This document shows positions 25,770-34,311 of a stretch of DNA of 64,000 nucleotides, in pieces (the first letter of the stretch is position 1; every line of letters begins with the position of its first letter). The notes below the pieces were generated by a model that was not told where the DNA came from, made no database searches, and was given only the letters and a program-made list of their open reading frames with translations. Location of the stretch: contig MKSV01000007.1 in assembly GCA_001897435.1 (NCBI GenBank), positions 1,240,001 through 1,304,000 of the forward strand, read 5' to 3'. Position numbers and translations under genes: made by a program. This stretch comes from Acidobacteriales bacterium 59-55 (GTDB taxonomy: Bacteria > Acidobacteriota > Terriglobia > Terriglobales > Acidobacteriaceae).

Positions 25770-27908
25770 TTGATATCCCTCCGCGCTCTGGCCTGCCTGC
25801 CTCTTCTTGCCACCCTCGCCCTCCCGGCACAATCGCCGGCGCCGCAGCGCGTCTTCGGCTATCGAGACTTTACCCAGCAAGCCAAATGGGACGCGGCCTT
25901 CATGGCCATCCCAGATGCAAAGCTCGCCGGAGAACATCTCAAAATCCTCACCGCCGAGCCGCACTGGGCCAGTTCGCCCGAAGACTACAAGACAGCCCTC
26001 TACGTCGCTGAAAAATTCAAGGCTGCCGGCCTTGAAACCAGCATCGTTCCCTACAAGGTTCTTCTCAACAAGCCCGCAAGCATCCTTGTGGAAGCTTTCG
26101 ACAGCAAAGGCGACAAGCTCATGTCCGGCCCCACGCCCGAGCACGTCGATCCTGCGAAGTACGGCGGCGATCCTTCCCAGAACGATCCCCGCATCCTGCC
26201 CGCCTTCAACGGCTACTCTCCCTCGGGCGACGTCACCGCCCCGGTCGTCTACGCCAACTACGGTACGCTCGCCGACTTCAAGAAGCTGGCCAGCCTCGGC
26301 ATCAGCGTCAAAGACAAGATCGTCCTCGTCCGTTACGGGCAGAACTTTCGCGGTATCAAGGTCTATATCGCCCAGCAATATGGAGCGAAGGGCGTCCTCA
26401 TCTACTCCGACCCCGCCGACGACGGCTACTTCCGCGGCGACCCCTATCCCAAGGGTCCCTACCGTCCCGCCTCCGCTGTCCAGCGCGGCTCCGTGCAGTT
26501 CCTGCCCATCTACCCCGGCGATCCCGAGACACCCGGCGTCGCCTCCACCCCCGATCTCCCCGACTCCGAGCGCGTGAAAGCGCCCGTCGATCTGCCCTCC
26601 ATCCCCGCTAACCCGCTCTCCTACAAAGATGCCGCACCCATCCTCAAGGCCCTTGACGGCCCTGACGTGCCTCAAGGCTGGCAAGGCTCGCTTCCCTTCA
26701 CCTACCACCTCGGTGGCACCGGCAAGGTCACCGTCCATATGCGTCTGAAGCAGGACTACGCCCGCCGCACCATCTGGAACGTCATCGGCACCATCGCCGG
26801 CACCGATCCCGCGCAAAAGGACGACTGGGTCATCGCCGGTAATCATCGCGACGCCTGGGTCTATGGAGCCGTCGATCCCGGGAGCGGCACTGCCGCCATG
26901 CTCGAAACCGTCCACGGCGTCGGCGCTCTACTCCAGCAGGGCTGGCGGCCTAAGCGCACCATCGTCTTCGCCAGTTGGGACGCAGAGGAACCCGGCCTCG
27001 TTGGCTCGACCGAATGGGCTGAGCAATATGCCGGCAAACTCCGTCAGGCCGTGGCCTACTTCAACACCGACGTCAGCGTCTCCGGCCCCAACTTCACCGC
27101 CGCCGCCGTTCCCTCGCTCAAGCAGTTTCTCCGCGAGGTCACCTCCAAAGTTCCCAGCCCCAAAGGCGGCACCGTATACGACCAATGGAGGGAGTCGCAG
27201 CTAGCGATTGCCGAAGTGCAGAGCCGCCACGCCAGGTCCGCCCGCTCCACCGGCGTCACCATCGATAACCTCGGCTCCGGCTCCGACTACACGCCCTTCC
27301 TCCAGCACCTCGGCGTGCCCTCCACCGACATCGGTTCCGACGGCCCCTACGGCGTCTACCACTCGACCTTCGACGACTACAACTGGTTCATCAAGTTCGG
27401 CGATCCCACCTTCGTCTACGAGCAGCAGCAGGCCCGCGTCTTCGGCCTCGAAGTGCTGCACATGGCTGACGCCGACGTTCTGCCCTACGACTACCAACTC
27501 TACGGCAGGGAGATCGTCGGCTACCTCAAAACAGCGCAGCACCACGCGGCAAAGTCCGGGCTGCAACTTGACTTCACCGCCGCCGCCGACGCTGCCCGGC
27601 GCTTCGCTGCGGCAGGCGCGGCCATCCGCAAGATTCAGGACCATCCGCCCGCCGATGCGACCCCGCTCAACCATGCCCTGCGCGCCACCGAAGAGGCTCT
27701 GCTGAATCCGGACGGCCTGCCTCGCCGCCCCTGGTACAAGCACACCATCTACGCTCCCGGCGAGTACACCGGATACGCTGCCATCGTCATCCCCGGCGTC
27801 AACGAGGCCATCGAAACTGCCGACGCGCCTCGCGCTCAGGCTCAGCTCGCCGCGCTCAGCGAAGCCCTCAACCGTGCCGCCGCCACCCTCGAAGCCGCCG
27901 CAAAATAG
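25770..27908 (+). CDS. Exported M28 metallopeptidase, glutamate carboxypeptidase II-like
   Basis: 712 residues from TTG 25770, chosen because GAGGA lies six bases upstream and a signal peptide follows directly (SLRALACLPLLATLALPAQ). A further TTG at 25734 is less likely. A protease-associated domain (about 110-250) precedes the M28 di-zinc domain: AGNHRDAWVYGAVDPGSG (His, Asp), SWDAEEPGLVGSTEW (catalytic Glu), YFNTDVSVSG (Asp) and YHSTFDDYNWF (His). A transferrin-receptor-like dimerisation domain ends the protein. The layout is that of GCPII/NAALADase. It probably trims peptides, perhaps acidic ones, in the periplasm. It stands alone. Confidence 0.93.
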   Translation: MISLRALACLPLLATLALPAQSPAPQRVFGYRDFTQQAKWDAAFMAIPDAKLAGEHLKILTAEPHWASSPEDYKTALYVAEKFKAAGLETSIVPYKVLLNKPASILVEAFDSKGDKLMSGPTPEHVDPAKYGGDPSQNDPRILPAFNGYSPSGDVTAPVVYANYGTLADFKKLASLGISVKDKIVLVRYGQNFRGIKVYIAQQYGAKGVLIYSDPADDGYFRGDPYPKGPYRPASAVQRGSVQFLPIYPGDPETPGVASTPDLPDSERVKAPVDLPSIPANPLSYKDAAPILKALDGPDVPQGWQGSLPFTYHLGGTGKVTVHMRLKQDYARRTIWNVIGTIAGTDPAQKDDWVIAGNHRDAWVYGAVDPGSGTAAMLETVHGVGALLQQGWRPKRTIVFASWDAEEPGLVGSTEWAEQYAGKLRQAVAYFNTDVSVSGPNFTAAAVPSLKQFLREVTSKVPSPKGGTVYDQWRESQLAIAEVQSRHARSARSTGVTIDNLGSGSDYTPFLQHLGVPSTDIGSDGPYGVYHSTFDDYNWFIKFGDPTFVYEQQQARVFGLEVLHMADADVLPYDYQLYGREIVGYLKTAQHHAAKSGLQLDFTAAADAARRFAAAGAAIRKIQDHPPADATPLNHALRATEEALLNPDGLPRRPWYKHTIYAPGEYTGYAAIVIPGVNEAIETADAPRAQAQLAALSEALNRAAATLEAAAK

Positions 27909-27969
27909 CCCACCACACAAAAGGAGGCCGCACCCCGAAGAATGCGGCCTCGATTCGTCTCTGGCAGCG

Positions 27970-29463
<1,494 letters not shown>

Positions 29464-29490
29464 TTATCGAGTAAGTATACGCCGCTGATC

Positions 29491-29569
29491 CGGCTCCGAT
29501 TAGACCCGTTCAACCGGCCACACCATCAAACAAAACGGGCTCAGCGCGCCATCCTGCACGGCTCCGATA
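29491..29569. repeat. Two 10-base direct repeats in the thiC-ccmE intergenic region
   Basis: CGGCTCCGAT occurs at 29491-29500 and again at 29560-29569, 69 bases apart, between the divergent thiC and ccmE genes. The copies are followed by similar bases (TAGACC and AATCGACC). They may be regulator sites or chance. Confidence 0.35.
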
Positions 29570-29645
29570 ATCGACCTATTTTATAGAGAGCAAGCTCCCC
29601 TCTACCCAAACCGCCTCCAAAACCGTAGACTTATCAGCAGAAGCC

Positions 29646-30098
29646 ATGTCCACCTCTAAGAAAAGCACTTCGAAGATCATCATCGCCGCAGTGATCGTCC
29701 TGGCCACGATGGGCTATCTCGCCTTCACCGGTGTCCGCGACAACAAGAGCTACTACGTCACCATCAACGAGCTCCAGGCGATGGGGAACAAGGCCTACGC
29801 GCGTCATCTGCGCGTCGCCGGCAATGTCGCTCCGGGCAGCATCCACCGCACCGGCACCTTCGTCGACTTCGAGCTGCTCGAACAGAATCACACGCTCAAG
29901 GTCAGCTACAAGGGCGTCGAGCCGCCGCCGGACACCTTCAAGGACGATGCCCAGGCCCTCGCCGTGGGCACCTATGGCAAGGACGGCGTCTTCCACGCCA
30001 CGCAGCTTCAGGCCAAGTGCGCCTCCAAGTACGCCCCGGCCAAGCCTGCCACGCCTACCGCGGCGGCAGCGGCTCTGCCTGCCGACTTCAAAAAATAA
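29646..30098 (+). CDS. ccmE: Cytochrome c maturation haem chaperone CcmE, CxxxY variant
   Basis: 150 residues. One N-terminal membrane helix (KIIIAAVIVLATMGYLAFTGV) and a periplasmic OB-fold domain with RVAGNVAPGSI, TFVDFELLEQ, LKVSYKGVEPPDTF-like strands and AVGTYGKDGVFHATQLQAK. The haem-attachment motif is CASKY (Cys125, Tyr129) in place of the classic HxxxY, so haem would bind through cysteine. This CxxxY type is known from sulphate reducers, archaea and some Gram-positives with a modified system I. A Pro/Ala-rich tail follows. It is first in the ccm operon; ccmA starts directly after its stop. Confidence 0.9.
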   Translation: MSTSKKSTSKIIIAAVIVLATMGYLAFTGVRDNKSYYVTINELQAMGNKAYARHLRVAGNVAPGSIHRTGTFVDFELLEQNHTLKVSYKGVEPPPDTFKDDAQALAVGTYGKDGVFHATQLQAKCASKYAPAKPATPTAAAAALPADFKK

Positions 30099-30827
30099 AT
30101 GGAGAAGTCCGCCCAGCCCATCCACGGCGCAGCTCCACCAGCCGCCGAACTGCTGTCCGTCTCCAAGATCTACGGAACCTTCGCCGCCCTCCGCAACGTC
30201 TCGACCTCCTTTGAAGCCGGCTCCTGTACCGTCATCGTCGGCGAAAACGGCGCAGGAAAATCCACCCTGCTGCGCGTCATCGCCGGACTCATCACTCCCA
30301 GCCGGGGCACCGCCACGGTCTTCTCCGAGCCGCCGCAGCAGCAGCGCCACCGCATGGCCTACATGAGCCACGCCACCATGCTCTACGACGAACTCACCGC
30401 CATGGAGAACCTCACCTACTTCGCCAGCCTCCACCGCGACGGCGGCTGCGCCTGCGTCGGTAATCCCGAGTCCGCCCTGCGCGCCGTGGGCCTCGACCCT
30501 CATCTCAGCCGTCCCGTCGGTCAATATTCGCAGGGCATGCGCCAGCGCGCCTCGCTCGCCCGCGTCCTCCAGACCGATCCCGAGCTGCTTCTGCTCGACG
30601 AGCCCTTCTCGAATCTCGATGTCGCCTCCGCCCACCACATGGTCGAGCTGCTCGCCGACTTCCGCACCTGGCCCGTCCATCCCGTCAACGGAGTCGCCGG
30701 AAGCCGCACCATCGTTATCACCACACACCAGGCCCACTTCAGCGAGCCCATCGCCGACGCAACCCTCACCATGCGCAACGGCCAGATCGTCGCCACCACG
30801 CGCAAAGACGCCGAGCCTGCCGCATGA
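30099..30827 (+). CDS. ccmA: Haem exporter ATP-binding protein CcmA
   Basis: 242 residues. ABC ATPase with Walker A GENGAGKST, signature YSQGMRQRASLARVL and Walker B LLLLDEP. CcmA powers release of holo-CcmE from the CcmBCD complex. The ATG begins right after the ccmE TAA, and its last codons overlap the next gene by ATGA, so translation is coupled. An insertion (RDGGCACVGNPESALR) carrying two cysteines sits in the helical subdomain. The role is supported by ccmE, ccmB and ccmC in the same operon. Confidence 0.92.
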   Translation: MEKSAQPIHGAAPPAAELLSVSKIYGTFAALRNVSTSFEAGSCTVIVGENGAGKSTLLRVIAGLITPSRGTATVFSEPPQQQRHRMAYMSHATMLYDELTAMENLTYFASLHRDGGCACVGNPESALRAVGLDPHLSRPVGQYSQGMRQRASLARVLQTDPELLLLDEPFSNLDVASAHHMVELLADFRTWPVHPVNGVAGSRTIVITTHQAHFSEPIADATLTMRNGQIVATTRKDAEPAA

Positions 30828-31306
30828 AGAACGCGCCCGCCAAGACCAACGCCGCCCGCCTGCTCGACAGCCTCGGTATCTCCTATGAGCTGCGTGACTA
30901 CGAGGTCGATCCCAACGACCTCACCGCCATCTCGGTCGCCCGCAAGATTGGCCTTCCCCCGGAACAGGTCTTCAAGACCCTCCTTGCCCAGACAAATTTG
31001 GGAGACCATCTCTTCGCCGTCATCCCCGGCGACGCCGAACTCGACCTCAAAAAGCTGGCTCACGCCGCCAACGCAAAAAAAGCCGAGCTGGCCTCGCTCA
31101 AGGAAGTCGAGCCTCTCACCGGATACATTCGCGGCGGCGTCACCGTCATGGGCGCGCGCAAGCCCTTCCCCGCCTACGCCGACGAGACCATCGAACTCCA
31201 CGACGTTATCTCCATCTCCGCCGGACAGCGCGGCCTGCAAATCCTCCTCGCCCCCGCCGATTACCTTCGCACCGCCAGCGCCACCCTGGCCGATCTGACC
31301 AAATGA
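30824..31306 (+). CDS. ybaK: Cys-tRNA(Pro)/Cys-tRNA(Cys) deacylase YbaK
   Basis: 160 residues of the YbaK/EbsC editing fold: KTNAARLLDSLGISYELRDY, VFKTLLAQ with the conserved Lys, LFAVIPGDAELDLKKLA, GYIRGGVTVMGARKPFP and ISISAGQRGLQI. These proteins remove cysteine wrongly attached to tRNA(Pro). It overlaps ccmA by ATGA at its start and ccmB by ATGA at its end, so it is fully built into the ccm operon, which is not the usual place. The link between cysteine editing and cytochrome c maturation is not obvious; it may only reflect operon packing. Confidence 0.93.
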   Translation: MKNAPAKTNAARLLDSLGISYELRDYEVDPNDLTAISVARKIGLPPEQVFKTLLAQTNLGDHLFAVIPGDAELDLKKLAHAANAKKAELASLKEVEPLTGYIRGGVTVMGARKPFPAYADETIELHDVISISAGQRGLQILLAPADYLRTASATLADLTK

Positions 31307-31998
31307 ACTCATTCGCGAGCTATCTGGGCCACGTCCTCGGCCACCTCCGCAAGGACCTCCGCATCGAGTGGCGCTCCCGCGACTCCATCAACGGGATGCT
31401 CTTCTTTTCGCTGCTGGTCGTCGTCGTCTTCTCGCTGGCCTTCGACCCCACCGCCGCCGTCTCGCGCCAGATCTCGGGCGGCATTCTCTGGGTTGCTCTG
31501 CTCTTCGCCACTGTCACCGCGCTCAACCAGTCCTGGACCCGCGAGCAGAACAACCAGGTCCTCGAAGCCCAACGCATGGCCCCTGCCCCCGCCTCCGCGC
31601 TCTTTCTCGGCAAGGCGCTCGCCAACATGATCTTCGTCCTCGTCGTCGAAGCCATCCTGGCCCCGGTCTTCATCGTCTTCTACAACCTCCACGTCCTCGG
31701 CAATCCCTGGCTGCTCGCCATCATCCTTCCGCTCGGCACCTGGGCCCTGGTCGTCAACGGGACATTCTTCGCCGTCCTCGGCCTGCGCACCCGCAACCGC
31801 GAGCTTCTTCTCCCCCTGCTGCTGCTTCCCATCTCGCTGCCCGCGCTGCTCGAGATGGTTCAGGCCACTACCGGCGTCCTCACCGCCGAGCTCGATCCTC
31901 TCCAGATCAATACCTGGATCACCCAACTGGCCGGTTACGATATCGTCTACACCATCGTCTGCCTGTTCCTCTTCGATACGGTCCTCAACGCCGAATAA
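31303..31998 (+). CDS. ccmB: Haem exporter permease CcmB
   Basis: 231 residues with six membrane segments, the usual size. KDLRIEWRSRDSINGMLFFS is the typical cytoplasmic N-terminus, and LLPLLLLPISLPALLEMVQ the typical later helix. It forms the ABC complex with CcmA, CcmC and CcmD in the inner membrane. ATG overlaps the ybaK stop. An earlier part, LNQSWTREQNNQVLEAQRM, matches the CcmB loop pattern. Confidence 0.93.
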   Translation: MNSFASYLGHVLGHLRKDLRIEWRSRDSINGMLFFSLLVVVVFSLAFDPTAAVSRQISGGILWVALLFATVTALNQSWTREQNNQVLEAQRMAPAPASALFLGKALANMIFVLVVEAILAPVFIVFYNLHVLGNPWLLAIILPLGTWALVVNGTFFAVLGLRTRNRELLLPLLLLPISLPALLEMVQATTGVLTAELDPLQINTWITQLAGYDIVYTIVCLFLFDTVLNAE

Positions 31999-32038
31999 CC
32001 CTTCCGGCAAGAAAGAAGAGGCCGATTCGCGATAGAAT

Positions 32039-32776
32039 ATGGCCATCGTGCCCCGATCCGCCATCATCCGCAGCGCCGCCTGGTTATGGTTTGTTGCCGC
32101 CCTTGCCGTTCTGGCGGTCGGCTTCCGCGAAGCCATCTTCATCGCGCCCACCGAGGCCACGATGGGCAACGTGCAGCGCATCTTCTACTACCATGTTCCG
32201 TCGGCGATCATGGGGCTGATCTTTCCCTACGTTAACTTCATCGCCTCGCTCGCCTATCTCTACTGGCGCCGCCGCGATCCCCTCAAGGCCCTCACCGCGG
32301 ATGCGCTCGCGCTGGCCTCGGCTGAGGTCACCATCGTCTTCGTCAGCATCGGCCTGATGACGGGCATGTTGTGGGGACGCGCCTCCTGGGGCATCTGGTG
32401 GGCATGGGATGCCCGCCTCACCACCTATCTCCTGCTCTGGCTGCTCTACGTCAGCTACCTGCTGCTGCGCCGCTTCTCCTCGACCGGCGAAGCCCATACC
32501 CTGGCCGCCGTCATCTCCGTCTTCGCTGCCGTAGACGTGCCTATCGTCTACATGTCGATCCACTGGTGGCGCACCCAGCATCCCTCACCCGTCTTCAGCG
32601 ACGGCGGCAGCATCGACCCCACCATGATGACCGCCTTCCTCTGGAACATCGCCGGCTGGGGCCTGTGGGGAGTCTTCATCATGCTCTTCCGGTTCGCGCT
32701 CGAGCGCCGCCGTCAGCTTGCCGAGCAGGACAACGCTCTGATCGCCATCGAAGCCTCTCTGGAGACCGCACCATGA
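32039..32776 (+). CDS. ccmC: Haem transport protein CcmC
   Basis: 245 residues with about six membrane helices. The tryptophan-rich haem-handling motif is WGIWWAWDARLTTYLL, flanked by conserved histidines (YYHVPSA and YMSIHWWRTQHP). CcmC loads haem onto CcmE. It follows ccmB by 40 bases and overlaps a 47-residue ccmD-like gene by ATGA. CcmF and CcmH are not in the window; they may lie elsewhere, or CcmH may be absent as in other organisms with CxxxY CcmE. Confidence 0.95.
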   Translation: MAIVPRSAIIRSAAWLWFVAALAVLAVGFREAIFIAPTEATMGNVQRIFYYHVPSAIMGLIFPYVNFIASLAYLYWRRRDPLKALTADALALASAEVTIVFVSIGLMTGMLWGRASWGIWWAWDARLTTYLLLWLLYVSYLLLRRFSSTGEAHTLAAVISVFAAVDVPIVYMSIHWWRTQHPSPVFSDGGSIDPTMMTAFLWNIAGWGLWGVFIMLFRFALERRRQLAEQDNALIAIEASLETAP

Positions 32777-32916
32777 CCTGGCACTCGCTCTTCGACCTCA
32801 GCACCATGGAACACCGCCATCTCCTGATCGCCTATATCGCCGTCTGGACCGTCCAGATCGGCTATCTCGGCTGGATCACCTTTCAATGGCGACGCACCAA
32901 AAAGCCCCGCGATTAA
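32773..32916 (+). CDS. ccmD: CcmD-like small membrane protein
   Basis: 47 residues, starting at an ATG that overlaps the ccmC stop (ATGA). After a polar lead (TWHSLFDLSTMEHRHLL) comes one membrane helix (IAYIAVWTVQIGYLGWITF) and a basic end, RRTKKPRD. CcmD is a small single-span protein required for holo-CcmE release, and is poorly conserved in sequence. The size, topology with basic C-terminus, and exact position after ccmC support the call. Confidence 0.75.
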   Translation: MTWHSLFDLSTMEHRHLLIAYIAVWTVQIGYLGWITFQWRRTKKPRD

Positions 32917-33051
32917 GCCTCTGCCGCCGAACTCGGTAAGTGACCGATTCCCTGCTATCCTCGCCGGCCGTCCGGCATCGAAGCTCTCCCGCAGTCACCA
33001 CCCCGTCACTCCCCCTTGCTCCCGCCATTTCTCCCCGATAGACTCGCAACA

Positions 33052-34272
33052 GTGCCGACCCCCCGCTCTCTCTTCCTCTCCCGATCGCTCGCCGCCGCCG
33101 TGCTGACACTCCTTGTCGCCTGCACCGGCTGCCGTCGTAGCCGCTTCCCCGACGTCCCGGCCGGATACCATGAGTTCGCCTACGTCAGCAACGGCGACTC
33201 CAACACCGTCACCGTGCTCGACCTCGTCTACCTGCGCCAGGATCGCACCCTCCAGGTCGGCTCCAACCCCACCGGGCTCGCCGCCAACCCCGTCCGCAAC
33301 GAGGTCTATGTCGTCAATACCCGTTCCGGCACCATCTCCGTCATCGACGCAGAATCCAACCGCGTCGTGGCCACCATCCCCGTCCATCGCGATCCCTACT
33401 TCATCAGCGTGGACAGCGCCGGTCGCCGTGCCTACGTCGCCAACTCCGGCTCCAACAGCGTCAGCGTCATCGACCTCGACCAGCGCCGCGAGGTCGCCGT
33501 CGCCGGCACCGGCGAGCAGCCCGGCCTGGCCCGCATCTCGCCCGACAACCGCACTCTCGTCGTCACCAACCGCGGCAGCGGCAGCGTCTCCCTCTACAGC
33601 ATCGCCCCCTACGACCAGTCCTCGCCCGCACACATCCTGCAATTCCGCGACGCCTTCTCCGGCTGCCCCGGAGCCACCGATGCCGTCATCCTCCCTGACT
33701 CCTCCAAAGCCTTCATCGCCTGCTCGGCCGGGCATCAGGTCATGGCCATCAGCCTCTCCGCCGCTCCCGGCTCCTGGGCCGCCAGGCAGGACCCCTCGCT
33801 GATGGACGATCATCTGCTCACGCTGCTCGACGTGGGCAAGACCCCCGTCAGCCTCGCCATGAAGCCCGACGGCGGCGAAATCTTCGTCTCGAACTTCGAC
33901 TCCGACAGCATCTCCGAGATCAATCCCTGGACCAACGAGGTCGGCTGGACCCAGCCCATCGGCAACAAGCCCTCGCACGGCCTGGTCAGCCGCGACAACA
34001 GCACCCTCTGGGTCTCCAACTTCGGAGCCGACGCCATCGGCGTCTACAGCATCGACGACGGTAGGGTCTCGGCCAGCATTCACACCGGTTCCCGGCCCGA
34101 TGCCCTCGCCTTCTCCGCCGACGAGCATCTTCTGCTCGCCGCCGACTCCCACTCCGGCGATGTATCCATCCTCCGCACCCAGGACAAGGCCGGTCCCAAC
34201 CTCTTCACGATTCTTCCCGCCGGAAGCTCGCCCAACGCCATCGCCGTCAAGGCGTTCCGCCTGAAGTCCTAA
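33052..34272 (+). CDS. YVTN-type beta-propeller lipoprotein
   Basis: 406 residues from GTG 33052; a TTG at 33016 is possible. The N-terminus is a lipoprotein signal peptide: SLFLSRSLAAAVLTLLVAC with lipobox L-V-A-C. Repeated blades follow, such as FAYVSNGDSNTVTVLDL, EVYVVNTRSGTISVIDAES and RAYVANSGSNSVSVIDLDQ, the 40-residue YVTN/NHL-like propeller. No catalytic residues are seen. It should be anchored to a membrane on the periplasmic side. It lies 135 bases after the ccm operon on the same strand but is probably separate. Function unknown. Confidence 0.85.
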   Translation: MPTPRSLFLSRSLAAAVLTLLVACTGCRRSRFPDVPAGYHEFAYVSNGDSNTVTVLDLVYLRQDRTLQVGSNPTGLAANPVRNEVYVVNTRSGTISVIDAESNRVVATIPVHRDPYFISVDSAGRRAYVANSGSNSVSVIDLDQRREVAVAGTGEQPGLARISPDNRTLVVTNRGSGSVSLYSIAPYDQSSPAHILQFRDAFSGCPGATDAVILPDSSKAFIACSAGHQVMAISLSAAPGSWAARQDPSLMDDHLLTLLDVGKTPVSLAMKPDGGEIFVSNFDSDSISEINPWTNEVGWTQPIGNKPSHGLVSRDNSTLWVSNFGADAIGVYSIDDGRVSASIHTGSRPDALAFSADEHLLLAADSHSGDVSILRTQDKAGPNLFTILPAGSSPNAIAVKAFRLKS

Positions 34273-34311
34273 GCCAGAAGGCCTGGCCCGGCAGCATGAT
34301 CCGCAGCCGCC

